The notes: generated by a model not told the origin, from the letters alone. Counted from the first letter of the stretch, positions 23,153-32,404 are shown. The stretch is DNA of 34,440 nucleotides from Streptacidiphilus melanogenes (GCF_000787835.1 NZ_BBPP01000037.1:54613-89052); one strand, 5' to 3'. Numbers and translations: made by a program.

Positions 23153-25099
23153 TCAGTCGAGTCGCAGCGACGTGTCGTCCACCAGGAACGCCGTCGTCGC
23201 GTCCGCGGACTCGTGGGCGGTGAACTTCACGATCACCGTCGAGCCGAATTCCGCCGCGACGAGCGGTGTCAGGTCGAAGTGCACGGGCACGTACCCCGCG
23301 GTCGCGTCCTGACCGGTCCAGGTGTGCAGAACCGCGATGCGCCGGCCGCTGTACTGGTCGTCCAGCTCCAGCGTGAGAGTGTCCGCGGATGGCGAGCCCG
23401 CGGAGGCACCGGTCGGCGACACGTGCAGCCAGAAGGAGAACGACGCGCGCGTGTAGCCGGGCGTGGTCTCGATCCCCTGGCTGAGGGTGTCGTCGGCGCT
23501 CGCGCTGTGACCCAGCCAGGCATAGCCCTTGCCGGAGTGCGCGGCCTGGGCCGTGGACTGCGTGATGATGCCGGGCGACGACTGGGTCCACCAGCCCGGA
23601 TAGGCGCCCTTGGCGTCGGTCGGCACCTCGAAGCCGGGGTCGACGACCTGCTCGATCCCCCGGCAGCCCGGTGCGCCGCCTCGCGTGACGGTGAGCTGGA
23701 AGCGGGTTGCCGCCGTGTCACCCGCGCGGTCCCGCACCGTGACCCTGACCTGGTGTGCGCCGATCGCCGAACTGCGGCCGTGGATACGACCGGTGGCCCG
23801 GTCGATCACCAGCCCCCGGGGCAGGCCGGACGCCGAGTACCGCAGCCCGGGGTGTCCGAGACGGTCCGTCGCCAGGACCGGGACGGTCACCGGGCGCCCC
23901 GCGGCGGCGGTGCGGTCGCACAGGGTGCTGACGACGAGCGGCCTGTCCGCGACCACCGGGTGGTCGCCCGAGCAGGTGTGCTGGTCGTTGGACCAGGTGG
24001 TCTGCACGGCGAAGGCACCGGTGCGCAGGCTCAGGTCGAACAGGCCGCCCGGCGTCCCCTCGGTGATCCAGGCGCACTTGTCGCCATCCTCCTGGCCGGC
24101 CGGGTCGATCCAGCCGCCCATCGCGTTCTGGTCGGTGAGGGTCTCGGCGTACTCGTGGCCGCCGAGCAGGCTCCAGCCGTCGAGGCGTCCCCGCGGGCCG
24201 GGGTTGATCCAGTTCGTGCCGCAGTACTTGTAGTCCGTCAGATAGGGCATGAGCGTGTAGGCCAGGGTGCCGTAGCCGGACCGCTCGAAGGTGTGCCAGG
24301 CGCACCAGCTGTTCATCTCGTGCCAGTGGTCGGGATCCACGCCCTGCGCGGTGGTGACCACGTACTGCACATTGCGGTTGCTCGCCTGCGTCGTGTTGCC
24401 GAAGTGCTTGGCGGCGGCCGCGGCCTCGGCCGCGATCTGCGGCTCGGTGGCCGCCTGAGGCGAGGGCGCGGCGTCGTCCACCCAGACCCCGGCGAGCGCG
24501 TCACCGTGCGGCATGCCGACGTGCGCGGCGTCCGCCGTGCAGCCGGTGGCGCCGGCGTTCACGTTCTCGCAGTACTGGGTGAGCACACCGCTCCAGCTGT
24601 GCGGGCCGGCGTCGACCCCGGTCCCCAGCCCCTTGAAGAAGGCCTGCTGGTAGGGGGCGGCCTGGTCGGGATCGCGGGAGAGGGTGGTGTAGCCGTCCGC
24701 GTCCTTGCCCGGCTGCCCCCACTGCGAGCCCCAGTAGACGATGTAGACCTTGGGCGGTCCGGAGGTGACGCCGACGGAGTCCTGGCCGCCCCGGTAGACC
24801 AGGTCGGGCTGGTCGTTGTTGACGACGACCCTGCCCGAGGGCTGGGGACGCGGCACGGCGGCGGCGAGTGCGGTGCGGGCGTCGGGCGCGGCATGGGGGT
24901 GGCCGGGCTGGATCCGCACCCAGTCGCCATGGGTCTGCACCCAGCCGTCGGCGGCGGGGTGGGGATCGGACGGGGCTGCGCCGGCGGCGGCCGCCGCTCC
25001 CGTCGTGCCGGTCAGACCGGCGGTGACGAGAGCGGCGGTCGCGCAGGCGACGCCGACGAGCCGGGCGGCGAACCGCCGCCCGAGTCCGTGCGAAGTCAA
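23153..25099 (-). CDS. Secreted multi-domain protein with HExxE motif (putative metallopeptidase)
   Basis: A 648-residue protein with a Sec signal peptide (1-41, ending GAAAAAGA). Residues 110-380 form a secreted domain starting PKVYIVYWGSQWGQ and containing GGHEYAETLTDQNAMGGWID, then GQEDGDKCAWITEG; a His-Glu-x-x-Glu pattern followed by W...D..G.E..DKC is shared by a group of secreted bacterial proteins that look like zinc peptidases. Residues 395-480 are an Ig/cadherin-like putative Ig domain (ASGLPRGLVIDRATGRIHG). Residues 490-648 are a jelly-roll-like C-terminal domain (VDPGFEVPTDA to FLVDDTSLRLD), probably substrate or carbohydrate binding. The start is TTG 25099 with AAGGGA about 8 bases upstream. 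Peptidase activity is an inference. Confidence 0.82.
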   Translation of the reverse strand: MTSHGLGRRFAARLVGVACATAALVTAGLTGTTGAAAAAGAAPSDPHPAADGWVQTHGDWVRIQPGHPHAAPDARTALAAAVPRPQPSGRVVVNNDQPDLVYRGGQDSVGVTSGPPKVYIVYWGSQWGQPGKDADGYTTLSRDPDQAAPYQQAFFKGLGTGVDAGPHSWSGVLTQYCENVNAGATGCTADAAHVGMPHGDALAGVWVDDAAPSPQAATEPQIAAEAAAAAKHFGNTTQASNRNVQYVVTTAQGVDPDHWHEMNSWCAWHTFERSGYGTLAYTLMPYLTDYKYCGTNWINPGPRGRLDGWSLLGGHEYAETLTDQNAMGGWIDPAGQEDGDKCAWITEGTPGGLFDLSLRTGAFAVQTTWSNDQHTCSGDHPVVADRPLVVSTLCDRTAAAGRPVTVPVLATDRLGHPGLRYSASGLPRGLVIDRATGRIHGRSSAIGAHQVRVTVRDRAGDTAATRFQLTVTRGGAPGCRGIEQVVDPGFEVPTDAKGAYPGWWTQSSPGIITQSTAQAAHSGKGYAWLGHSASADDTLSQGIETTPGYTRASFSFWLHVSPTGASAGSPSADTLTLELDDQYSGRRIAVLHTWTGQDATAGYVPVHFDLTPLVAAEFGSTVIVKFTAHESADATTAFLVDDTSLRLD

Positions 25100-25109
25100 G
25101 GCATGTCCC

Positions 25110-25190
25110 TTCGTGACGAGAAGTCAGGAGAGCTGTGCACGGTGCAGTAGCATGGCACATATCACGTGTCATGCCACACCCCCACCCGGC
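25110..25190 (-). promoter_or_regulatory. Upstream region of the secreted protein with an imperfect palindrome
   Basis: ATGACA (minus strand, near 25172) with TACTGC 17 bases on is a weak promoter candidate. It overlaps an imperfect palindrome, tggca...cacgtg...tgcca, at 25154-25178, which could be an operator. Confidence 0.3.
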
Positions 25191-25305
25191 GGTGTCCGTG
25201 CATCGAAGGGCCGTGCGGAAAAGGGCAGTTCAGGCCGTCGCCGACGGATCACCCCGGCCGTCGACCCGTCGTCCGGCGGAGAACTCCAGCCGGGCTGCTG
25301 TCAGT

Positions 25306-28188
25306 TCAGCCGTCCGCGAGGGCGCGGGCGACGGACTTCCGGGTGGTGCCCAGCTTCTTCAGGACACTGGCGACGTGCTGCTCGATGGTGCGGGGGGAGA
25401 GGAACAGGGCCTCGGCGATGTCCTGGTTGGTCGCCCCGGTGGCCAGCAGCTCGGCGACCTGCCGTTCGCGGGGCGAAAGCTCTCCCCCGTAGCCGCGGCG
25501 GCCCCGTGCCGCGGGCCGGTCCAGGCCGAGGTCGCGCAGCGTCTGCCGGCAGCGTGCCGCGTCGGCGGTCGCGCCGAGGCGGGTGTAGGCGTCCAGGGCC
25601 TCCGTGAGCCGCCCCGAGGCCTCCTCGGGGCGACAGGCCCCGAGCGCCTGGCCGCCGCTCTCGCCGGCGCGGGCCGCGTCGTAGGGGCGTCCGATCTCCT
25701 GCCAGGCCCGGTGGCCGCGCTGGAAGTGCCCGGCCGCGCTGTCCGGCCGGTCCGGATCCGCGGCGATGGCCAGCATCCCGCGCGCGCAGGCGAGTTCGGC
25801 GCGGGCGCCGGGCGAGTCCCGGTCCGCCAGCTCGCGCTCGGCGTCCTGGACCAGTTGCCCGGCGACGCCGCTGCGACCGCTGCCGAGAGCCGCCTCGACG
25901 GCGACGGGCAGCAGCCCGGTCGCTCTGGCCCAGGCGGCGGCCTGCCGCATCATCTCCACGGCGGGACCGGCGACGGCCCAGGCGTCGTCCGGGGCGTGCT
26001 GGAGCAGCCGCAGCCCGGCCAGCCCGGCGGCGGCCCGCAACGCCACCGTCACCTGCGAACCGTGCTCGCCGCAGCGCACGGCCACGGTGAACTGCTCCTG
26101 TGCGCGGGCTCGTTGGCCCCGGGCGGTGGCCAGGAGCCCGAACACCAGGGCCTGTTCCTCGCCGAACATGGCGATCTCGGGGAACTCGGTGCCGAGGGCG
26201 GCGAAGCGGTCCTCCAGGCCGTCCCAGTGTCCGGCCAGGGCCTCCAGCCGCAGCAGGGCGATGCGGCTGTAGCACTCCAGGTGCGGGATCCAGGCGCGGT
26301 GGGCCAGCTCCCGGCTCTCGGCCAGGAGTCGCGCGCCACGGCGGTCGTGGCCCAGTTCGAGGGCGAGTTCGCCGACGTTGTACAGGGCCCGCGTGGTCTG
26401 CCGCAGCACCTCCACATCCCCGGCCTCGCGCGGCAGCCGGTCGAGCTCCGCCCACACCTGCGGGTCGCCGCCCCGGGCCAGCAGGCTGAGCCTGGTCGCC
26501 CGGACGGCGGCCCGCACCGACTCGTCGTCACACCGGGCGGCGGTCCGCTCGGCCTGCTCCAGCCACGCCCAGCCCTGCGGGGTGGTTCCGTCGCGTTCGT
26601 GCATGGCCAGCGCGACCATCGCCCGCGCGGCGCGCTCCGGTCGCTCCGCGAGCAGCTCCTCGACGCTGCGTTCGAGTTCGCGGTAGCCGGTGCGCTCCCC
26701 CGCGTGGTTGACCATCAGCAGGCCGAGCGCGAGCCGGATCTCGCCACGCGTGGCCGTCGGCAGCTGAGGGTCGGCCAGGATGCGGCGCAGGACGGCGGCG
26801 TTGCGGGTGTGGTCGGCGCCGATGACGGCGATGCGGGCCAACGCGAGCGCGGCCCGGGAGCGCAGGTCGCTCTCCAGGTGCGGCTGCTCCAGGATCCGGT
26901 GCAGCAGCCCGGCCGCGGTGCCCGCGTCGCCCAGGGCGATCGCCTGGTCCGCGGCCTCCTCCGCGCGCTGGAACCAGCCGTCGCGGTCGCCCAGCGCGAG
27001 CGTGTGGTGTGCGATCTGCACGAGTGGCACCGGGCTCTGCCGCTCCAGCTCCTCGACCGCCCGCCGGTGCAGCCTGGCCCGGTGCGGACCTGGGATGTGC
27101 TGGTAGGCGACCTGTTGGGCGAGAACGTGCCGGAAGACGTACCGGGCGCCGTCGGTGTCGACCAGCAGGGCGGACCGCAGGGCCTCGACCAGCCCCTCGG
27201 CGCCCTGGTCCGGGTCGAGGCCGGCGAGCCGTGCGAGCAGCGACTCCTGCGCCGGAACGGCGAGCACCGCGGCGGCGTCGACGATCGCGGCCGCGGCGGG
27301 ACGCAGGGACGCCAGCCGTTCGGTGACCGCCTCGCGCAGCCCACGGGGCACGCCCGCCCGTTCCAGCTCGGCCCGCGCGTCGCCGAGTGCCCGCTGCCGG
27401 CCCTGCTCGCGCAGGGTGAGCAGGTCCTCCTCGGCGACCAGCGCCAGGCCCTCGCTGCGCTCGAACAGCGCCGCGCCCAGCTCCGCCGTGGCGCGCCCGC
27501 CGAGGGCCGCGACGGCCAGCTCCTGGACGTGCTTCCGGGACAGCCGGGAGAGCCGGATCACCGTGCCCTGGGTCCCGGGCGGCCTGCGGTAGGCCGCGCC
27601 CAGCACGGCCGAGTCGGGCGGCAGGTCCTCGGCCCGGTAGGTGATCACCAGTCCGAGCCGGGCGGGCAGGTCGCGGGCCAGCAGCAGGAGCAGTTCGCGG
27701 GTCGCCTCGTCGGCCCAGTGCAGGTCCTCGACCACGAGCACGGCCGGTCCGAGGGCGGTGAGGAAGGAGTGCACGGCTTGTACCAGCTGGTGCCTGCGGG
27801 CCTGCGCCCCCTCGGGCCGCGGCGGGGGCGGCGGGAGCTGCTCGGCCAGGTCGGGCAGGAGCGGGGCCAGAGCGCCCGCCGTGGGTGCGACACCGTCGAC
27901 GGGAAGCCAGCGCCCGGCCCGCCGCAGCGCGTCCACGACCGGCCCGTAAGGAAACGGCTCGCGCAGGGGGTGGCAGAGACCGGTCAGCACGGGGCGGCCC
28001 TCGGCCGCGAGCACCGCGGCGGCCTCGTGCGCCAGGCGGGACTTGCCGATCCCGGCCTCTCCCTCGATCAGAACCACCGCGGGCGGGTTGCGGACCGCCG
28101 CGAGCAGCAGGCCCAGCTCTCGCTGCCGACCGACGAACGCGAAGCCGGTGCCACCGGCCTCGGCGCCCCCGTCGAGCACACCCGCCAC
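25306..28188 (-). CDS. LAL-type LuxR regulator (ATPase plus HTH)
   Basis: A 960-residue large ATP-binding LuxR-family regulator. The AAA-16-like ATPase begins FVGRQREL (18-25), with Walker A GEAGIGKS (43-50) and Walker B LVVEDLHWAD (151-160). A long helical TPR-like region runs from about 430 to 880. The C-terminal LuxR helix-turn-helix is ELSPRERQVAELLATGATNQ, DIAEALFLSPRTIEQHVASV and LKKLGTTRKS. These regulators bind ATP and an inducer and activate transcription, often of catabolic or secondary-metabolite genes. The GTG at 28188 has AAGGTGA 6 bases before it. It lies between a polyketide remnant and secreted enzymes; the target is not evident, though the adjacent secreted protein gene downstream is co-directional (206 bases apart). 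Confidence 0.92.
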   Translation of the reverse strand: MAGVLDGGAEAGGTGFAFVGRQRELGLLLAAVRNPPAVVLIEGEAGIGKSRLAHEAAAVLAAEGRPVLTGLCHPLREPFPYGPVVDALRRAGRWLPVDGVAPTAGALAPLLPDLAEQLPPPPPRPEGAQARRHQLVQAVHSFLTALGPAVLVVEDLHWADEATRELLLLLARDLPARLGLVITYRAEDLPPDSAVLGAAYRRPPGTQGTVIRLSRLSRKHVQELAVAALGGRATAELGAALFERSEGLALVAEEDLLTLREQGRQRALGDARAELERAGVPRGLREAVTERLASLRPAAAAIVDAAAVLAVPAQESLLARLAGLDPDQGAEGLVEALRSALLVDTDGARYVFRHVLAQQVAYQHIPGPHRARLHRRAVEELERQSPVPLVQIAHHTLALGDRDGWFQRAEEAADQAIALGDAGTAAGLLHRILEQPHLESDLRSRAALALARIAVIGADHTRNAAVLRRILADPQLPTATRGEIRLALGLLMVNHAGERTGYRELERSVEELLAERPERAARAMVALAMHERDGTTPQGWAWLEQAERTAARCDDESVRAAVRATRLSLLARGGDPQVWAELDRLPREAGDVEVLRQTTRALYNVGELALELGHDRRGARLLAESRELAHRAWIPHLECYSRIALLRLEALAGHWDGLEDRFAALGTEFPEIAMFGEEQALVFGLLATARGQRARAQEQFTVAVRCGEHGSQVTVALRAAAGLAGLRLLQHAPDDAWAVAGPAVEMMRQAAAWARATGLLPVAVEAALGSGRSGVAGQLVQDAERELADRDSPGARAELACARGMLAIAADPDRPDSAAGHFQRGHRAWQEIGRPYDAARAGESGGQALGACRPEEASGRLTEALDAYTRLGATADAARCRQTLRDLGLDRPAARGRRGYGGELSPRERQVAELLATGATNQDIAEALFLSPRTIEQHVASVLKKLGTTRKSVARALADG

Positions 28189-28389
28189 GCGATCACCTTC
28201 CCTGGCTGACCACGCTAGATCCGCCCAGGGTCGGCGGCAAACGGCCACCGGCACCGGCCCCGGAGCAGCTGCAAGCCACGGGCCCCGCCTGCCGGATCCG
28301 CCCGGGCCCGCGACACCTGGCGCCGCGCCACGCCGCGCGGTCGGGCTCGGCCGGGCACGCCTCCGGCCGCGGCCGATCCTCCGCCTCGC

Positions 28390-28651
28390 GGCGCCCCCGG
28401 GCCGCGACGAGCTCGGCGAGCTGCTCGGCGTCGGCGCGCACCGCGAGCATCCCGCCGCCCTCGGGCAGCGCGCCCATGGCGGTGGCACGGGCGGCCACGA
28501 CGGCCGCCGCCTCGTCCAGGGTGAGCGCCTCCGCGGCGACGGCGGCGAACTCGCCGATGCTGTGTCCGACCACCCCGTCCGGCCGCACGCCCAGCTCGGC
28601 GAGCGTCGCGGCGAGCGCGTACTCGACGGCGAAGACACACGGCTGGGTCCA
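28390..28651 (-). pseudogene. Remnant of a polyketide-synthase acyltransferase domain
   Basis: The minus strand reads TQPCVFAVEYALAATLAELG, VRPDGVVGHSIGEFAAVAAE and ALTLDEAAAVVAARATAMGA, then GGGMLAVRADAEQLAELVAA. This is the centre of a type I PKS/fatty-acid acyltransferase, with the GHSxG nucleophile segment intact. Nothing of the ketosynthase, the His part of the AT or later domains is found; beyond about 28390 the frame stays open to 28193 but no longer looks like an AT, and before 28651 it runs into the duplicated segment. A real AT needs about 300 residues, and only about 90 remain. I infer a decayed piece of a larger biosynthetic gene cluster. Confidence 0.75.
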
Positions 28652-28656
28652 CTCGG

Positions 28657-28741
28657 GACGCCGGCCGGGCCACGGCGTACGAGGCCGCCTCCACCAGGCG
28701 ATGTCCCCCAGCCTCCTGCCGCCCGCGGACAGCCCTCACCG
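28657..28741. repeat. Direct repeat copy 1 (about 85 bp)
   Basis: Starts gacgccggccgggc and ends agccctcaccg. It matches 28761-28845 with about four mismatches and a 104-base offset. Copy 1 touches the 5' end of the acyltransferase remnant. Confidence 0.85.
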
Positions 28742-28760
28742 CGCTGAGGCCCCGCCCGCC

Positions 28761-28845
28761 GACGCCGGCCGGGCCGCGGCGTACGAGGCCGCCTCCACCT
28801 GGCGATGTCCCCCGGCCTCCTGCCGCCCGCGGACAGCCCTCGCCG
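28761..28845. repeat. Direct repeat copy 2 (about 85 bp)
   Basis: Second copy of the unit at 28657-28741, ending just before the stop of the ATPase gene at 28854. The few mismatches suggest a fairly recent duplication. No reading frame is clearly favoured in either copy. Confidence 0.85.
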
Positions 28846-28853
28846 GCGAAGGA

Positions 28854-29330
28854 CTACCGCAAGGAGTGCGTCGCGGGGAAGAGCACCTCCGCCGTCACCG
28901 TGGTGCCTGCGGCCGAGGGGCGGACCACGCAGCTCGCGGCGTAGGCCTCGACCAGCAGCAGGCCGCGTCCACCGCACGCGGGCCCCGGACCGCCGAGGCC
29001 GTCGAGACCGCCGACGGCGGGCGTGACCGGCCGGGGCCGCCAGCTGCCGGAGTCCTTGACCCGCAGGGTGAGCATGCCGTCCGCGACGCAGAGCAGCAGG
29101 GAGACGTCGGGACTGCCGCTGTGCCGCACAGCGTTGGTGACGAGCTCCGTGACGATCAGGCCCGACGCCTCGGTCGTGTCGTCGGGGAGCCGCCAGCGAC
29201 GGGCCGCGTGCTGCGCGAGGCGGCGCAGTGCCGGGACGGAGGCGGCGGTGGCGGGCAGGACGCACGCGGCCGCGAACCGGCACCCGACCCTCGCGCGGGT
29301 GCCGGGGCCGGCGGCCAGGGTGGTCTCCAT
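28854..29330 (-). CDS. RsbW-like ATP-binding protein (anti-sigma/serine kinase type)
   Basis: A 158-residue HATPase_c domain protein. The N box is TELVTNAVRHSG (Asn66), G1 is VKDSGSWRP (Asp93, Gly95) and G2 is GGRGLLLVEAYA (120-131). Length and order fit the large streptomycete family of stand-alone RsbW/SpoIIAB-like ATPases, which act as anti-sigma factors or protein kinases on STAS proteins. AGGAG lies 5 bases before ATG 29330; the frame upstream to 29411 is not protein-like. The PP2C gene at 2223 is a possible opponent but is 26 kb away. The gene is divergent from the FAD monooxygenase, with a 160-base spacer holding an AT-rich patch (29410-29435). Confidence 0.9.
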   Translation of the reverse strand: METTLAAGPGTRARVGCRFAAACVLPATAASVPALRRLAQHAARRWRLPDDTTEASGLIVTELVTNAVRHSGSPDVSLLLCVADGMLTLRVKDSGSWRPRPVTPAVGGLDGLGGPGPACGGRGLLLVEAYAASCVVRPSAAGTTVTAEVLFPATHSLR

Positions 29331-29493
29331 ACGGACTCCTGAGCTGGGTGGATTCGGCCTCTGTCTCCACGGTCGGCATCCGCCCCGGCCCGAACAATAC
29401 GTGTCGCACAACCTACGGATACGTGATTAAAAGGGTGGAAAGGGTGGGGCCCCAGCGGCCGGGGCGTGCCCGGCGCGGACGACGAGGAGCACG

Positions 29494-31152
29494 ATGATGG
29501 CCGATGTCGACGTTCTCGTGGTGGGGGCGGGTCCGGTGGGCCTGACCGCTGCGGCCGAGCTGCGGCGTCACGGCGTGGACTGCCGGATCGTCGACGCACT
29601 GCCCGCCGCGCAGCAGTACGCCAAGGCCGTCGGGGTCCAGCCGCGCACGCTGGAGGTCTGGGACTCCATGGGCATGATCCGCGAGGCGCTGGACGAGGCC
29701 GGGCCGCTGTACGGGCAGCTCGCCTTCGTCGACGGCAAACCCGGGCCGCGGATGGAGCTGCGGTTGCCGCCCGAGATCCCCTACACCTTCGCCGCCCTCC
29801 CCCAGTACACGACGGAGCGGCTGCTCACCGAGCATCTGGCGCGCTTCGGAACGACGGTGGAGCGCGGGACCGCGCTGAAGGCGGTGGAGCAGGGCCCCGA
29901 GGCGGTCGAGGCGACGCTCTCGAACGGCGACGGCCGGACCGAGCGGGTGCGCGCCCAATACCTGGTGGGCTGCGACGGCGCGCACAGCCTGGTCCGCAAG
30001 GCCGCCGGGCTGAGCTTCGAGGGCGACGCGTTCCCCGAGCAGTACATGCTCGGGGACGTCGAGGTCGACTGGGAGCTGCCCCCCGGCTACGCGGTGCGGT
30101 CCACACACCTGGACGCCGACGGCAAGGTCGACGACCTGCTCGTGTGCATCCCGCTGCCGGGCGACCGGCGCTACCGGATGTCCATGACCGTCCCGCCGGA
30201 GCTGGCCCTCGGCCGGGACGGCGGCGCGGGAGACGCGGTCACTCACGGCCTGGGCAGCGGGCGCGGTCCGGACCTGGCGCAGATCCAGGCCGTGCTGGAC
30301 CGGCTGTCTCCGGAGCCCACGACGGCGAGCGCGCTGCGTTGGTCGTCCACCTTCCGGATCAGCCACCGGCTGGTGGACCGCTACCGCAACGGCCGCCTCT
30401 TCGTCGCCGGGGACGCCGCGCACATCCATCCGCCCACCGGCGCGCAGGGCATGAACACCGGGGTGCAGGACGCCTACAACCTGGCCTGGAAGCTGGCCCT
30501 GACGGTCCGCGGACTCGGCGCTGACGGCCTGCTCGACAGCTACCACGCCGAACGCCACCCGGTGGGCGAGGAGGTCGTCGGCCGCACCGTCCGCCACGCC
30601 CGCTCCGGCTACGACGCCGACGACCTGGAGACCATCCTGCTGCGGGAGGCGCAGCTGCTGGTGGGCTACCCGGACAGTCCCCTGGTCGAGCCGCCGTCCC
30701 CGGACGGCGGGGCCGACGCGGCCCCGGGCGGCCCCGCTGCGGGGGAACGGGCGCCCGACTGCCGCGGCCTCGTCCTCGACCTCGCCACGGACCCGCGACG
30801 GCTGTTCGACCTGCTCCGCAGCCCCCGGCACACGCTGCTGCTGTACGCCGGGTCGGACCACGCCACGAGGGCGGGAGCGGCACGCCTCCAGGACTGCGCG
30901 GCGGCGGCCACGCATGCCGCGCACGGCCTGCTCGACGCCTACGTCGTCCTCGCGGCCGACGTCCCCGACGACGCGCGCCCGGCGGAGCTGCGCCCTCCCC
31001 GCGTCCTCGACCGGGCCGGAGGCTTCGCCGACGCCTACGCCCCGCGCGACGGCGAAGCGTTCCTCGTCCGCCCCGACGGCTACCTCGCGGGCCGCTTCCA
31101 CCCGGCGACCCCGGACCGCCTGACGGCGCTGCTGCGCCGCACCTTCGCCTGA
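29494..31152 (+). CDS. FAD-dependent aromatic monooxygenase
   Basis: A 552-residue class A flavoprotein hydroxylase (PheA/TfdB, polyketide hydroxylase type). The N-terminal dinucleotide fold has VVGAGPVGLTAAAELRRHG (from residue 9), the middle has YLVGCDGAHSLVRKAAG, and the second FAD motif is FVAGDAAHIHPPTGAQGMNT followed by GVQDAYNLAWKL. The C-terminal 150 residues form the thioredoxin-like domain of the family. It hydroxylates an aromatic or polyketide substrate with NAD(P)H and O2. GAGGAG stands 4 bases before the first of two ATGs (29494; 29497 is also possible). A Gly/Pro/Ala-rich insert lies near residues 400-425. The substrate is unknown; a link to the neighbouring polyketide relic is only a guess. 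Confidence 0.92.
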   Translation: MMADVDVLVVGAGPVGLTAAAELRRHGVDCRIVDALPAAQQYAKAVGVQPRTLEVWDSMGMIREALDEAGPLYGQLAFVDGKPGPRMELRLPPEIPYTFAALPQYTTERLLTEHLARFGTTVERGTALKAVEQGPEAVEATLSNGDGRTERVRAQYLVGCDGAHSLVRKAAGLSFEGDAFPEQYMLGDVEVDWELPPGYAVRSTHLDADGKVDDLLVCIPLPGDRRYRMSMTVPPELALGRDGGAGDAVTHGLGSGRGPDLAQIQAVLDRLSPEPTTASALRWSSTFRISHRLVDRYRNGRLFVAGDAAHIHPPTGAQGMNTGVQDAYNLAWKLALTVRGLGADGLLDSYHAERHPVGEEVVGRTVRHARSGYDADDLETILLREAQLLVGYPDSPLVEPPSPDGGADAAPGGPAAGERAPDCRGLVLDLATDPRRLFDLLRSPRHTLLLYAGSDHATRAGAARLQDCAAAATHAAHGLLDAYVVLAADVPDDARPAELRPPRVLDRAGGFADAYAPRDGEAFLVRPDGYLAGRFHPATPDRLTALLRRTFA

Positions 31153-31261
31153 CCAGCCCGCACTCGCCGCATGCACTTCTTGAACGGCCCGGCTGTCGAC
31201 CCCCCGGAACCGCACGCCTGGCCGGTCGTGCTCGAACGGGCAGCGGGTAGGCTCGGCGGAC

Positions 31262-32404
31262 ATGCGAAGCAGCCAACGCGGAACAGAGGCAGGCCCTGGG
31301 GCGGAAGCCACGGCGAGGTGCCCTGACCTGTCGCACGGCGCGCGTCTGGCCGCCCATGGCGCGGTCGCCGGGTCCCTGTCCCTGCTCAGTGACGACGCCC
31401 TGCACGAACTGGTCGACACGGCAACCCCGTTGGGGTCCGGCATCGGCGGGAAGTCGGCTCTGCTGGAGGTCGCCGGGACCCCGGTCTTCGTGAAGCGGGT
31501 GCCCCTCACCGACCTGGAGAGGCGGCCCGAGCACGTCGGGTCCACGGCCAACCTGTTCGACCTGCCGGCCTTCTGCCACTACGGCGTCGGGCTCCTCGGC
31601 GGGCCGGGCTTCGGCGCCTGGAGAGAGCTCGCCGCGCACACCCTGACGACGAGCTGGGTGCTCGCGGCCGAACACGAGGGCTTCCCGCTGATGTACCACT
31701 GGCGGGTGCTGCCGGACTCGACGCCCCTGCCCGACGAACTGGCCGACGTCGACCGGGCCGTGGCGTACTGGGAGGACGCCCCGCAGGTGCGCCGCCGGAT
31801 CGAGGCGCTGCGGGAGTCCTCGGCGAGCATCGCGCTGTTCCTGGAGTACCTCCCGCAGAACCTGCACCAGTGGCTGGGCGACCGGGTCGAGGCGGGAGAC
31901 GAGGCCGCCGACCGGGCGTGCGCCCTGGTGGAGCGGGAACTCGCGGCCGGTGTCTCGTTCATGAACAGCCGTGGGCTGCTCCACCTGGACGCGCACTTCG
32001 AGAACATCCTGACCGACGGCCGACGCCTCTACTTCGCCGACTACGGCCTCGCTCTCTCCTCCGGGTTCGAACTGTCCCCGGACGAGGCGGACTTCCTCGC
32101 GCACCACGAGACCTACGACCGCTGCTACACCGCCACCTACCTGGTGACCTGGCTCGTCACCGCCCTGTACGGCTTCCGCAGGGAGGACCGCGAGGGCCGC
32201 CTCGCGCTGGTGCGCGCCTTCGCCGAGGGCCGGCCGCCCACGGGGGTTCCGGCGGGGGTCGCGGCAGTCCTGGCCCGGCACGCGCCGGTCGCCAGGGCGA
32301 TGTCCGACTTCAACCGCGCGTTCCAGAACCGGAGCAGACAGACTCCGTACCCGGTGGAGGAACTCCGGCGGCTCGTCGGCGCGGACGGCTCCCCGCTCCG
32401 CTGA
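31262..32404 (+). CDS. Protein-kinase-fold phosphotransferase
   Basis: A 380-residue cytoplasmic protein with kinase-like motifs: a glycine loop GSGIGGKSALLEV (58-70), the ATP-binding Lys in VFVKRVPLTD, a catalytic loop LLHLDAHFENILTD (HxDxHxxN) and a metal-binding DYG in LYFADYGLALSSG. The loop is of the aminoglycoside phosphotransferase/atypical kinase sort (HLDxHxxN) with a DYG in place of DFG. It may phosphorylate a small molecule or a protein; neither can be decided. The ATG at 31262 has only a weak ribosome site (cggac); later in-frame Met codons lie past the N-terminal low-complexity stretch. Convergent with the glucanase gene. Confidence 0.82.
   Translation: MRSSQRGTEAGPGAEATARCPDLSHGARLAAHGAVAGSLSLLSDDALHELVDTATPLGSGIGGKSALLEVAGTPVFVKRVPLTDLERRPEHVGSTANLFDLPAFCHYGVGLLGGPGFGAWRELAAHTLTTSWVLAAEHEGFPLMYHWRVLPDSTPLPDELADVDRAVAYWEDAPQVRRRIEALRESSASIALFLEYLPQNLHQWLGDRVEAGDEAADRACALVERELAAGVSFMNSRGLLHLDAHFENILTDGRRLYFADYGLALSSGFELSPDEADFLAHHETYDRCYTATYLVTWLVTALYGFRREDREGRLALVRAFAEGRPPTGVPAGVAAVLARHAPVARAMSDFNRAFQNRSRQTPYPVEELRRLVGADGSPLR

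Noticed and set aside
28193-29409. Large continuous reading frames joining the LAL regulator, AT relic and ATPase
   Set aside because: They arise from high-GC lack of stop codons; motifs of the three elements are in different frames and each has its own start or is degenerate.
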